64,000 bases of DNA from Arenicola marina. Its lineage: Eukaryota; Annelida; Polychaeta; Arenicolidae. The notes under the pieces were generated by a model. It was given only the letters and a program-made list of their open reading frames with translations. It ran no database searches and was not told the DNA's origin. The position numbers and the translations under genes are program-made. Position 1 is the first letter of the stretch, and each line of letters starts with the position of its first letter. Positions 26,601 to 41,600 of this stretch are shown piece by piece. Where the stretch lies: the NCBI GenBank assembly GCA_964019135.1, contig OZ025248.1:45377670-45441669 (forward strand), written 5' to 3'.

Positions 26601-29600
26601 AGGTATAAAACTGCCGCAATGTGCATACTACGATGACGTATTACACAAGAAAGCCACACTTTTTCACATGGGATGCACTAATTTTGCCCAAAAAAAGAGG
26701 CTGAACAACATATTTGGGTTTTTATTGCATACAATAGGTATACGTCTATGCTAAGAATATAAATACATCATTTCCAATCAAAATAGTTTTTTAATTTTAC
26801 AAGAAAAAAATTGCTGGATGAGTAACTTTAAGCTTAATGGTCCGATTGAGATGCAAGCATAATGCAGTAGGAAATTGGATACACTCTAATTAGATGGCAA
26901 TTCCTTATTATGCAGTGCTGTATGATGACGAAGGGGCATGACTATGGACTATGACTAAGTTTGGGGTTAATCCCTCGGCGGGGGGGTGTCGGGGGTGGGG
27001 GTGGGTAGGAGGTAGTACGCACGGCCCTTTTGGAACTCAAGGGTTGTAAATAACGTTGCGCTACTTCATGTTACTGCGCATAACAAACACACCACACCGC
27101 CTCTGGTTCCAACGGTGTCGTTCGCCCCTGCTTTCTGATCCAGGTCGAGTCTGTTTGCTCTGCTCAAACATCCACACAAACTAGGCCCTTTCTGTGTTTG
27201 AGCCTCGCCGGTGAACAATGTATGTACCTATACCCGGTATGTACAGTAGGTTGGCGCAAGAAGCTACGATCAAAAGTATTTGGCGCCAAGAGAGGTATTT
27301 TTTTCATGACAAGTACGGAAAACAAGGACATCATTGCACATCAACAATGCCACTATAATGCAAACTTATAAGACTACGGCACACGCGCATTGCGGCAACA
27401 CAATAAGATGGTGTTTCGACATTATCTTATATCGAGATTATCAACATCCAACTATAGATACGCTGCAATTATCCCCGTCAACTGTGTGATTGTACCCCAG
27501 TCAGGGGGGGGGGGGGTGCCGATTGGGTATGTTTAAAAGACCGTAACAGATATTCTGATACGCCTAAGGCATTTCTACCTCATCAAAATCTTCGCCTTTA
27601 TGGTAGTGACACCGAAATGACGTGGGGGTTGAGAGGGCTTTGTGTGCAACACCATATTTGATGCCCGTTTTAGCGCAAATTGCATTCTAATGGAAGTGTG
27701 GACCCCCCTTCCCCTTTATTGTCTGTAGCCCCCTGTGTTTTTAACCAACAGGTGGCGCCACTGCACAGGCCTGCGTTGATTATTGTTCGCTGACACCGGA
27801 TAACCGAACTCTCTGTCCGGAAGAAACTGCCTCGGTAAGCCACTTGCTCGATATATGTAATCGTTGTATTATTTCATATGGTGTACAAAGCTATAATCTG
27901 AAATATACAGATCGTTCTACTATATATAAGTTCAACAATACCGTATTATCGCTCGATCGCAGCACGGGGTTTTGTTATGACATACCGGGGATCACATATG
28001 ACCTAGGAATGAAAGGAGGCCGTGACGTCACGCTGTTACGTCACGAAGGAACGCCTTCCGCTTGCAATATAAATCAAGTATCATAATCTGAAGCCGTTTG
28101 GATCGTCGCCGTGTCTGTCGTGAGACTATTTATGTATGTCACTGGATGCCTGGGGGCAACCCTGGTTGAAACAACCCCACAATAACACGTTATTGCAAAA
28201 ACAGGCATCCAATGAAAAACAACATCCATCGCACTCGTAGATCTCCGGTTTGACGTCATCAACGGAGGTGTCTTTGACGGTTGACTTGTCAATGGGGAAA
28301 TCATGTAAACAGTGGCATGCATGTCCTCTTCAATTGAAGCCAGATAACATAAACGCATGATAAACTACTGTCTTGAGAGGAATGACCAGCCTACATGAAG
28401 CAGACTAGTGGTGAATCAACACTAGAAGACGCTAGTGTGTCCCTCATAGAAATCATTTTTCGCCCAGCTGGCAACAGTGTGACATATACTACCTGGCTGG
28501 GTTCAGCAAACATGGTGGCAAACCTCAGCGAGATTGACTTTTCATGTGGAGCACCCCTCCCCGTCCCCCCTTTATAATGTTACACGCGTTGGCATAAATG
28601 TCATGACACGGCTATTCGATTAAAGGCTCAGTTCTCCCCAGCACCCCTCCCAGCAGAAACAGCCGTGCTTCACGATCGCAAGCTCTCAGCCTCAAGCTCC
28701 CTCAGGCTGTAAAAAAAACACCCAGAAGAAGAAAATCGGTCCCAATGGCTCCATATATAGCTAGACCTTCATTCTCCAGAACTCGGCTTCTGGGGACGGT
28801 TCGGGGACTAGCACATTGTATGAGCCAAAAAAGCATAATTAGAGAAATATCAATTACAATATGGGGCGGGTTGGCCAATTCCCGGGGGGCAATTTCTAGT
28901 TTATTGCATTTCGCCAGATGGCGTGTATGTAACACTTTTTATAAAGCCCGCCTGTGGCGATGCGTCTGCTTGCGGCGAAGTCAACTAAATTGCAAATCGG
29001 GAACCAGTCGCGGAATGGGCATAATAACTGAACTGCCTTGCAATGGAAATTGCATTGTAAGCGGCTGATTGAAAAGTGACGGACTCGGCTGGATCCGTTG
29101 CGCCTAAATGCGCCGGACATGACGGGGGTATACCGGATCCTGGCCCAAAGAAATGCGCCCTATTTTACTGTGCGTGTTAGCTGTCCGAGTGGCTAAGCAG
29201 CAGAACAGTTGGATGGCACAAGTTCTAGTTAGGTTCTATGCGATACGGGCATTATCTTCCATTAAATGCATCATATTAGATTATCAAATTGTATATATTG
29301 TATATCGTTTTCTTTGCAGGAGGTTCCACCGAACAGAGTATACACATCGGAGAGGGTGTTGGCATTGAGGAACGCCATGGTCAATGACTTGTATGTGGCT
29401 GTTGACCTTCACGCCTACTTGGTCTTCGAGAGTTCGTACTACGGGGTGAGCGTGTGATATCTCGGCCCAGGCCCGGTGGATGAAAGACACCAAGCGCCTC
29501 GGGCCAAATGGGCTAATGCGTAAGGTGCTCGCTCGCTATGCGGAAGTTGATGGTTCGAATCCCGCCACGGGCGGGGGTAGAACTTTCGGCGTCCATTCGG

Positions 29601-32600
29601 GCCTGGGACCAGAAATACTACAAGCGCACCGAAACAAGGCGGTAATGGATGCAGATACTTACCGCCAATGAAACAAAGAATCAATCACAGAACAATTAAC
29701 AGAACCTTTTATTTTGATTGCAATGGAATAGTTAATGACGCAAATAAATATTTAGGGCTTCACATGTGATCACCATTTGGAAGACACGTCTTTGACGTCA
29801 CTGATTTGTGTGTAATCGATGCTTAAATGTAGAGTTTTAGTGATGTTTCACAGGCACCATGCAATGAGCGATTAGAATTATTCTTGCACTAATCAGGTCA
29901 TAAAAAAGTAGAAGTTTAATCCTGACCTGATTTGGACGGGAAGCAACTGCATGCTTGCCTAAAGTTAAGCTTATTCAGGGAAATGCTTTTTTTCGCAATA
30001 CGAACACAGAAATGACGTGTTGCTCGTGTGTGCCTGTTTCGACGCCATTATATACCATCTTGGACAAGGCACGACTGGCGCAAAGAATTCTGTGAAATAT
30101 TTTGGGCACTTTGGCGTTATCGTGAATATTTCTACGGAGGTAAAAACCATATCTGTTATAGGCAAGGCATGTATCAAATTAATGAGCTTGTCTAAATTCC
30201 AAATTCTAAATGTTACTTTACATAAATGACAATATCGTATGTTTAATTGTCTAAAGAATGCACTGTCCTGCGATGACGCCACTTTGACATCTCGCTAAGA
30301 CCAAAATAATACCCAGAATGCATTTTACATGCAGTGGCGCCTCACAATGGAATAATCTAAGCTGATTTGCGAAGTCATCTGTGGGGCAGGGTGAAGCATA
30401 GCCCAGACGCAGGTGCCCGAGCGCGAGGCGATCACATGTCCTGTTGGCGTGCAGCGGAACCAGCGAGGGGGGCCCCAAGGACAGATATTAATGGCCAATA
30501 CATATGATGTGATATATTTGACTGTTAACCTCCCTCCACACTAAGTTCCTTCGATGTTGTTTAATTGGTATCTGTATTAGATCTGTAGGTCTGTTTAATT
30601 TGTATCTGTATTAGATCTGTAGGTCTGTTTAATTTGTATCTGTATTAGAACTGTAGGTCTGTTTAATTTGTATCTGTATTAGATCTGTAGGTCTGTTTAA
30701 TTGGTATCTCTGTTATAAGTCGGTTTAATTAGTATATGTGTTATATTTGTAGGTCTGTTTTATTCTGATTTGATTTGTATTATATTTATATCACCCTTTT
30801 CTTTGCACCATCTGCAGGGCGGAGTGACGGACTATGACAGACGTATCCAGTACATCAGTGGATTCTCGGGATCTTCAGGTATGTCGTCAATCCGGCATTA
30901 TATCTAGAACCGCCATGGCGGCCGGCGGCAGTTCCATAGGTCTATAGTTGATCCGATCCATAGTTAATCCCATCCATAGTTGATCCGATCCATAGTTGAT
31001 TTATGTCTGTGGGAGATTCAACGTATGGCATATTTTTTGTGAACAAACTTGTACGTTCTCTTGCTGAACAGCTCAATAATTAATATCTATGCCTCTAGTA
31101 GACAAGCGGTAATGAAGCATCGTCGTTAGTGAGCTCGTGTTTAGAGGTCATACAAGGACGCTGCTTTTTTCATCTTCTGGGAGATCTGAGATATACCCTC
31201 ATGACGGTGTGTCGCGAAATTGCTTTGCCATTTCCTTGCATTGATCACATTAACTGCCATATTGGCCTCCTAGACCGCTGCGTCTGTCGTCTGACATTCC
31301 CTGTGCACATTGTTGCAGGCAGTGTCATTGTAACCACGGACAGCGCGGCCCTCTGGACCGACGGACGCTACTTCCTCCAGGGCGACCAGGAACTGGATTG
31401 CGGCTGGACCTTGATGAAGGATGGTCAGTAGCTGCTGGGTTAATATCAATGCAGGATATCTTCCATCAACAAGAACGCGATTGTTCTTTTTATTGTACAA
31501 ACCGATTTTTTTTTTATTTGGCGTGATAACTTGTCCATTAGTTTAACGTAATTACGAAATAGACGTATGCGTTTTAATTGTGCTTTTTCGATTGATATTT
31601 TACAAATCAAGTCGTGAAAATGTTTTTGTTTGTTCATTACTAGGTCAGCCTAATTACCCGTCCATGACGGAGTGGCTGGTCGACGTGCTTCCGGTCGACG
31701 GTCTGGTCGGAGTGGACCCCAGCAAGATCGACAGCCGTATGTATTCATACTCCTTCCTCGAACACTGCATACAAACCGAAACGTCTCAACTCGATAAACT
31801 CCCAATTGAGAAGTCACCTTCACGACGGAACAAACTGTAAAGGCCAAAGTATGAAAATCACGGTTTTAAGAGCTTGTTCGGAGGCATCGGCCATTGGCTA
31901 AAGTCGTTCTGTTCTGATTGATATAGGTACCCGCTTTACGAAGTTACTCTTCATTGGTGTGACAGTCCACATAAAAGAATTCATGATAAGCGTTAATGCA
32001 CTGAATGTACTTTAGTCTCTCTCAGGTAACACGTAACGAAAGATATGTTAGGGGTATTAATAAGTATCAATGTCATATTGGATCAGTGCAGTAAACGTTT
32101 TCTTGCAGAGACCTGGGCTACCTTCAGCGAGGCATTTGCTGCGAGCGGTAAAAATATTCAACTGGTGAAGGTGGTTCCCGACCTGTTCGACTACATTTGG
32201 ACAGAAGGAAGGCCAGAAAAACCGAACGAACTGATATATGAGCACACCATGGATTTCGCAGGTACGCCACATTACCAATCACCCAAAGTAGCCTTAATAC
32301 AGGATTGTCTGAGTAGTTCATCGCAGATTTATTAAACATTACAGGGGCAGTCCAGACCTCCCCCTCTTCCCGGTCGTCAATTTGGTTGACCCCCCGGTCG
32401 CAACCCCCCCCCCCCCCACCCCCACTCCCTGTCGAAAGTCTCCAGTGGACCCCTCCCTTTTCATTCCCGGATCCGCCCGTGCATTATCTGTCTTGGTTTA
32501 TTTACGGTGTAGGCCTACTTCTCTCAATTTACCAATAATAAACTTACCAATAGATGTAGGGTAAAGGCATGTTCCAAGATGGCAGATCGAAAATACTTTA

Positions 32601-35600
32601 ATTTCTCATTGTGGTGGTATCAGTGATGCAGGGGTTGATTGAGAGGACAAGCTGCACGAAATGTTTGACTTTCTCATTGGGGTAATATATTGTCTGCAGG
32701 GCTTTCATGGCAAGCGAAGCTGAGCAACATCCAGACGATGGTGGCAGACCAACAAGTTCTCATCGTGACGCTCCTGGATGATATCGCGTGTAAGTTTACT
32801 TTGCCGGCTTATGGCATATACTGGATACATAATACATTCGCACGCAAAGCATCGCGGTCATTTCCAATAGATCGTGCATGAAGTCTGGGCTTGCTGAATC
32901 CGGTAATCCGGCATATTTGTTACCCGACATAAAGGTGGAACTAAATGCGTCGCATTACCGAGGTTTCACTGTACCTACAAGAATATGCGTTCCACCAATG
33001 TCCATGCCCTCTCTACTGAAGCGAAACAAGGTCGTTCCCTGTATTACGTAACCACAACACGGGCGGCTCCGTGTTGTCTTGACGACCGACGGCCATTGCC
33101 ACTCCATGTTTCCTCTTCTCATTAGGGCTATTCAACCTGCGTGGGTCTGATCGTGCCACCAGCCCTCTCTTCGACTCCATGGCCTTCGTATTCAAAGACA
33201 GTGTCAAGTATGTATGACTAAAAAACACGAATCAACGCACGTGAACATTATGGTTTCGCTCTTTTAAAATGGTGTTACAGTTGCAGGATACATATGATGA
33301 AAACATATTATAATTATTCCATAGCCACAAGTGCAGTTGACGCAATTCAAGACGGCACAGGAATAATGTTACAAACAGGGGTCGGTGCGTGAAGTGATAG
33401 CATAGGGTCCTATCAATTAAGTGATGTTAATACGTATTTTGGAATACCACAAATATGTAAATTCGATTTAGTTGTTATCGTACTGATTATGCTTCCCTCC
33501 CGTTGTCTGACTGTAACTAAACATTTACAGCGTCCTTTAATTCGCATAGAGACCTATATACATATAAGTTTATAATATATATATATCAATACTAGTCTGG
33601 TAACCATATCAGACTATATAGGCATATTTGTCTGGTAACCAATTCAGACTCTAAATATCAGTCTGGTAACCATGTCAGACTATATAGATATATTTGTCTG
33701 GTAACCATTTCAGACTCTTCATCAACAACGTTACCAAATTACTACCCGACGTTCAAGATCACTTAAATACCGGCGCAGACGGCAAATGTACAGAAGCCGA
33801 GTGTGTGGAGGTAAAGTGTGTCAGGAATCGACAGACATTTGTCAACAGCACGAAGCTCAGTAGTGAGCGCCGAACTGAATAGTTCGCTATGATCGACATT
33901 TGCGGTGTTGGTTGCTGATGCAGATCTGAACTGGCCGTCGGGGTCGGGGCCGGGGCCGGAAAATAAGTCCGGGTATAAATAAAGTTCAATATGCAATTTA
34001 TTTTCGCCGTAATCTTCGAACATAAAGATATTTCTCCGCTTGGTACATTGTAAATGTTCATTTAAGATATCGCTGCACGTTGCTCTGCCACGGGGTCGCT
34101 GGCTCAAAGCGAATTAGCAGGGAGTGAGTCTGAGAATCTGACCAGACGATTATCATGCGATGTTGCCATCTGACGGCTGCGTTTGTAACAAACCTCACTG
34201 CCGGGTAGAGACAAGGGTATTAGAGTGTTTTCAGAGGGTATAATGGACGAAGTCGACGCCAGATGGATGTCTGATCGGTAAAAAGATATTTAAAGCGAAC
34301 CAATCTATACGACACCAATGTAATGAGTGGGGTCTGTTATGTACGTCAAATATAAGATATTATTAAATTGGACAGTGCAGAGACAAAGTTGAGCAAGCGT
34401 ATAGGGACGGACAGACTTTACCAATATGTATTAAGAGTTTTTAACTGAGTGATTATGAATAAACAAGATGGCACCCATTTGTAATTACCACATAATGTAT
34501 CATTGGTGGAAGCCTATATAATATATATATACGTTGAAATTAATCGGACCGTAGTTGGGGGGGGGGGGGCGAAGGATGTTATGGTTTGAACAGGGAAGAC
34601 ATATATAAGGCCAGTAAGTGGATGAATTAAATAAATAGATTCATGTGACAGACGAATGTTCAATATTCTGTTTGGCGTTCAGGACGGTGTACTACAATCA
34701 CAATCTACTATCGGTGGACATCCACTGTAAGGAAACGACACGCTCGCTCAGCTAATTCTCTCTTTTTTCTTCTTCATTAGGTTTTGGAGCTGGCGACTGT
34801 TCTGGATGCCGTCCGGCACTTTGAAAATGACACCACTATAACTTCAGTCTGGATTAATCCTGACGTCGGATACGACCTGTACACCGCCGTGCCGGTCAGT
34901 CCGTTAGAATACCGTCACGTGGTGGTTACTAGCGGCACATCATTATACATTCTGCAATGTCACGGCCATATATGGCCTGTTTGTATAAATGTTCCATGTT
35001 TCCTAACGTTATATTTAAAAGATCATTTGTAATAGTAATCGGGGTATGTGGTTGCACAATATGGAGGGTGATTAGAATATTTTGTTCGCTGTCGGATGCT
35101 GTAGACATCCCATTGAACAATGGTAGCATCGGGTGAAGGAATCCCCCATGCGTAATAAGTACACCAGTCTGCCGGTAGAGGGCAGCATTGTATACTATGT
35201 GGTTTACGGAATTCGGCACTGATATGCAATTTCCAGTTCTTGTGATCATGACTGGAAAACATTCAACAATACACACGTCGTTATAAAAGGGGAACCATGC
35301 AATCTGTATAAAGCGCAATAACAAATTATACATGAACTTTACAATGATGTATTTTTATAATTCGAAAACAAAAGAAGCTGACATGCGGGATACTGCCCAA
35401 TTTTGTATCGATGCAGTCCTTGTTTATATAACTGTATATTTAAGTTACTGTTCGGCAACCTTTATAACAATTCTAGAAATCATATTTTAAGTATATCACA
35501 CCATATGACAACTTCCATGCGTTGATACATCTACGTTACCCAATAAAGTGGTGTATTTCTTACAGGCAGCGAAGCGTACGGAAGATTACTCACCAATACA

Positions 35601-38600
35601 GTTAATAAAGTCTCAGAAGAACGACATAGAGAGACAGAATTACTTGAACTGTCAGGTTTGTGCTTGCATCTCGCAATACACCGTTCCATGCTGTCAATCA
35701 TTTATTGACGTCACTGTTGCTTCTATCCAATCATGTGGCGAAAAAAAGGTCTTCAAAAAGCAACTATACATCATATACTATGGTAAATTATATACCGTGC
35801 TCTACACTTAATCAAATTGATCTCAAATAAGGGAATTTCGGACACATGTCAGGTGTTTGTGATTTAGCTTGGCCGGGTTGGGGATTTGCGAGGATATATC
35901 TGTATAAATATATAGGCCGAAACTGTATTCGAATGTTTGATATCTTTTATCGGGCAAATACTGAATAGCACTATGGGCCTTGTTGTTAGCTAAGAATAAC
36001 AAATATTGTCATGTAGATTAAATTAAATTGTGCTATAATAATAATTATAATAGATACAATAATGCTAAATATATATATATATATATATAATAATAATAAT
36101 ATTGGTTTTTAACATGAGTGTGTTTTAATCCCTCATACAGTATAGGGACTCTGCTACGTTGATCCGATTTCTCACCATCCTGGAGCGAGGGGTGAGTAAC
36201 ATAATTAACGGAGTGCAAATGAAGGCATAACGACAGTGAAGTCGCTGGGAGGCGTCAAGCTATATCTCCGCTGAAGGAAATATATCTGTTTAGGGATAGT
36301 AACGCTGAAGGAAATATATCTGTTTAGGGATAGTAACGCTGAAGGAAATATATCTGTTTAGGGATAGTAACGCTGAAGGAAATATATCTGTTTAGGGATA
36401 GTAACGCTGAAGGAAATATATCTGTTTAGGGATATATAGTAGCGTAAGTAAAGACGAAGAGGTTTATGAATGTAATTGTAAATGATAAAATGAATTATAA
36501 CTACATAAACACGGTGAACACTAGATATAGGCTAATATGTATATTGTCTAATGTTGTTTACTATTGGCCAAATACACCGCGCGCAGCGATGTTATATTTT
36601 GATAATTCTTGTTTTTCATCGGCTAATGTAAATGTCGAATCTGTAGGTGAAGGCAGGCGAATACTACAACGAAATGACGGCCTCTGACATGTTGGACGCC
36701 ATGCGAGCGTAAGCAATATCATAGCAGCATCGCCACCTAAGCAATGTCACGGCAGCGTTGCCACCCACGCAATGTCACGGCAGCGTTGCCACCTAAGCAA
36801 TGTCACGGCAGCGTTGCCACCCACGCAATGTCACGGCAGCGTTGCCACCTAAGCAATGTCACGGCAGCATTGCCGCCTAAGCAATGTCACGGCAGCAACA
36901 CCACCTAAGCAATGTCACGGCAGCAACACCACCTAAGCAATGTCACGGCAGCAACACCACCTAAGCAATGTCACGGCAGCGTTGCCGCCTAAGCAATGTC
37001 ACGGCAGCAAAACCACCTAAGCAATGTCACGGCAGCAACACCACCTACGCAATGTCACGGCAGCGTTGCCGCCTAAGCAATGTCACGGCAGCAACACCAC
37101 CTAAGCAATGTCACGGCAGCAACACCACCTAAGCAATGTCACGGCAGCGTTGCCGCCTAAGCAATGTCACGGCAGCAACACCACCAAAGCAATGTCACGG
37201 CAGCGTTGCCACCTAAGCAATGTCACTGCAGCGTTGCCACCTAAGCAATGAGGAAGAAGGCTATCTGAGGCGGCGTTGACCACTCCCACTCCCGGTCGCA
37301 AGTTTCAATGCCCCCACCCCTTTTCAAATGTCTGTGTTCGCCCCTGCACTGTGAGTAGATTTCAAAAAAAATATGACTGTAGGATGGCGAGGGGGGCTTC
37401 CCTAAATATCATGCTCACGTTCTTTCATTTCTTACAAACCAAATTATTTCACTTTTCATTGGATGTAAATTAAGTCGTTTGACCAATATCGTCTGATACT
37501 GATTGCGATACCTTTGATACATAGGGAGGATCCAAACTACAAGATGCTGAGCTTCGACACCATCTCTGGGTACGGAACCAACGGGGCGGTGATCCACTAC
37601 CGAGCCAACAACGCCACAGTGTTACAGATCACCACGTCGGACCTCTATCTCCTCGACTCCGGTGGCAACTACTTGTAAGTATGCGCGCCACCAGCCACAG
37701 CTAGAGACCCACCTCTAGAGACAACTACCTGTCGGTGTCCACGTCAGTAGCTGAGGGTAAAGGCCCACCTCTAAAGACAACTACCTGTCGGTGTCCACGT
37801 CAGTATCTGAGGGTATAGGGCCACCCCTAGAGACAACTACCTGTCGGTGTCCACGTCAGTAGCTGAGGGTATAGGGCCACCTCTAGGGACAACTACGTGT
37901 CGGTGTCCACGTCAGTAGCTGAGGATATAGGGCCACCCCTAGAGACAACTACCTGTCGGTGTCCACGTCAGTAGCTGAGGGTATAGGGCCACTTCTAGAG
38001 ACAACTACTTGTCGGTGTCCACGTCAGTAGCTGAGGGTATAGGGCCACCCCTAGAGACAACTACCTGTCGGTGTCCACGTCAGTAGCTGAGGGTATAGGG
38101 CCACCTCTAGAGACAACTACCTGTCGGTGTCCACGTCAGTAGCTGAGGGTATAGGGCCACCTCTAGAGACAACTACCTGTCGGTGTCCACGTCAGCAGCT
38201 GAGGGTATAGGGCCACCTCTAGAGACAACTACTTGTCGGTGTCTACGTCAGTAGCTGAGGGTAGAGGGCCACCTCTAGAGACAACTACCTGTCAGTGTCC
38301 ACGTCAGTAGCTGAGGGTATAGGGCCACCTCTAGAGACAACTACCTGTCGGTGACCACGTCAGTAGCTGAGGGTATAGGGCCACCTCTATAGATAACTAC
38401 CTGTCGGTGACCACGCCAGTAGCTGAGGGTATAGGGCCACCTCTAGAGACAACTACCTGTCGGTGTCTACGTGAGTAGCTGAGGGTATAGGGCAACCTCT
38501 AGAGACAACTACCTGTCGGGGTCCACGTGAGTAGCTGAGGGTATAGGGCAACCTCTAGAGACAACTACCTGTCGGGGTCCACGTCAGTAGCTGAGGGTAT

Positions 38601-41600
38601 AGAGCTACCTCTAGAGACAACTACTTGTCGGTGTCCACGTCAGTAGCTGAGGATATAGGGCCACCTCTAGAGACAACTACCTGTCGGTGTCCACGTCAGT
38701 AGCTGAGGGTATAGAGCTACCTCTAGAGACAACTACTTGTCGGTGTCCACGTCAGTAGCTGAGGATATAGGGCCACCTCTAGAGACAACTACCTGTCGGT
38801 GTCTACGTGAGTAGCTGAGGGTATAGGGCAACCTCTAGAGATAACTACCTGTCGGTGTCCTCGTCAGCAGCTGAGGGTATAGGGCCACCTCTAGAGACAA
38901 CTACCTGTCGGTGACCACGTCAGTAGCTGAGGGTATAGGGCCACCTCTAGAGACAACTACCTGTCGGTGTCCACCTCAGTAGGTGAGGGTATAGGGCCAC
39001 CTCTAGAGACAACCTGTCGGTGTCCACGTCAGCAGCTGAGGGTGTCGGGCCACCTCTATAGATAACTACCTGTCGGTGACCACCTCAGTAGGTGAGGGTA
39101 TAGGGCCACCCCTAGAGACAACTACCTGTCGGTGTCCACGTCAGTAGCTGAGGGTATAGGGCCACCCCTAGAGACAACTACCTGTCGGTGTCCACGTCAG
39201 TAGCTGAGGGTATAGGGCCACCTCTAGAGACAACTACTTGTCGGTGTCCACGTCAGTAACTGATGGTATAGGGCCACCTCTAGAGACAACTACCTGTCGG
39301 TGTCTACGTCAGTAGCTGAGGGTATAGGGCCACCTCTAGAGACAACTATCTGTCGGTGTCCACGTCAGTAGCTGAGGGTATAGGGTCACCTCCAGAGACA
39401 ACTACCTGTCGGTGTCCACGTCAGTAGCTGAGGGTATAGGGCCACCTCTAGAGACAACTACCTGTCGGTGTCTACGTCAGTAGCTGAGGGTATAGGGCCA
39501 CCTCTAGAGACAACTATCTGTCGGTGACCACGTCATTAGCTGAGGGTATAGGGCCACCTCTATAGATAACTACCTGTCGGTGACCACGCCAGTAGCTGAG
39601 GGTATAGGGCCACCTCTAGAGACAACTACCTGTCGGTGTCTACGTCAGTAGCTGAGAGTATAGGGCAACCTCTAGAGACAACTACCTGTCGGTGTCCACG
39701 TCAGTAGCTGAGGGTATAGGGCCACCTCTAGAGACAACTACCTGTCGGTGTCCACGTCAGTAGCTGAGGATATAGGGCCACCCCTAGAGACAACTACCTG
39801 TCGGTGTCCACGTCAGTAGCTGAGGGTATAGGGCCACTTCTAGAGACAACTACCTGTCGGTGTCCACGTCAGTAGCTGAGGGTATAGGGTCACCTCTAGA
39901 GACAACTACCTGTCGGTGTCCACGTCAGTAGCCGAGGGTATAGCGTCACCTCTAGAGACAACTACCTGTCGGTGTCCACGTCAGTAGCTGAGGGTATAGG
40001 GCCACCTCTAGAGACAACTACCTGTCGGTGTCCACGTCAGTAGCTGAGGATATAGGGCCACCCCTAGAGACAACTACCTGGCGGTGTCCACGTCAGTAGC
40101 TGAGGGTATAGGGCCACTTCTAGAGACAACTACCTGTTGGTGTCCACGTCAGTAGCTGAGGGTATAGGGTCACCTCTAGAGACAACTACCTGTCGGTGTC
40201 CACGTCAGTAGCTTGGGGTATAGAGCCACCTCTAGAGACAACTACTTGTCGGTGTCCACGTCAGTAGCTGAGGGTATAGGGCCACCCCTAGAGACAACTA
40301 CCTGTCGGTGTCCACGTCAGTAGCTGAGGGTATAGGGCCACCTCTAGAGACAACTACTTGTCGGTGTCCACGTCAGTAACTGAGGGTATAGGGTCACCTC
40401 TAGAGATAACTACCTCTCGGTGTCCACGTCAGTAGATGAGGGTATAGGGCCACCTCTAGAGACAACTACCTGTCGGTGTCCACGTCAGTAGCTGAGGGTA
40501 TAGGGCCACCTCTAGAGACAACTACCTGTCGGTGTCCACGTCAGTAGCTGAGGGTATAGGGTCACCTCCAGAGACAACTACCTGTCGGTGTCCACGTCAG
40601 TAGCTGAGGGTATAGGGCCACCTCCAGAGACAACTACCTGTCGGTGTCCACGTCAGTAGCTGAGGGTATAGGGCCACCTCTATATATAACTACCTGTCGG
40701 TGACCACGCCAGTAGCTGAGGGTATAGGGCCACCTCTAGAGACAACTACCTGTCGGTGTCCACGTCAGTAGCTGAGGATATAGGGCCACCCCTAGAGACA
40801 ACTACCTGTCGGTGTCCACGTCAGTAGCTGAGGGTATAGGGCCACTTCTAGAGACAACTACCTGTCGGTGTCCACACCAGCAGCTGAGGGTATAGGGCCA
40901 CCTCTAGAGACAACTACCTGTCGGTGTCCACTCCAGCAGCTGAGGGTCTAGGGCCACCTCTAGAGACAACTACCTGTCGGTGTCCACGTCAGCAGCTGAG
41001 GGTATAGGGCCACCTCTATAGACAACTACCTGTCGGTGTCCACGCCAGCAGCTGAGGGTAAAGGCCCACCTCTAAAGACAACTACCTGTCGGTGTCCACG
41101 TCAGTAGCTGAGGGTATAGGGCCACCTCTAGAGACAACTACCTGTCGGTGTCCACGTCAGTAGCTGAGGATATATGGCCACCCCTAGAGACAACTATCTG
41201 GCGGTGTCCACGTCAGTAGCTGAGGGTATAGGGCCACTTCTAGAGACAACTACCTGTTGGTGTCCACGTCAGTAGCTTAGGGTATAGGGTCACCTCTAGA
41301 GACAACTACCTGTCGGTGTCCACGTCAGTAGCTTGGGGTATAGAGCCACCTCTAGAGTCAACTACTTGTCGGTGTCCACGTCAGTAGCTGAGGGTATAGG
41401 GCCACCCCTAGAGACAACTACCTGTCGATGTCCACGTCAGTAGCTGAGGGTATAGGGCCACCTCTAGAGACAACTACTTGTCGTTGTCCACGTCAGTAAC
41501 TGAGGGTATAGGGTCACCTCTAGAGATAACTGCCTCTCGGTGTCCACTTTAGTAGATGAAGGTACAGGGCCACCTCTAGAGACAACTACTTGTCGGTGTC

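Noticed and set aside
27768-27834. Alternative acceptor for exon 2 at CACTGCACAG
   Set aside because: Joining it to exon 1 brings TGA into frame within a few codons, whereas the AG at 27751 gives a complete signal peptide.
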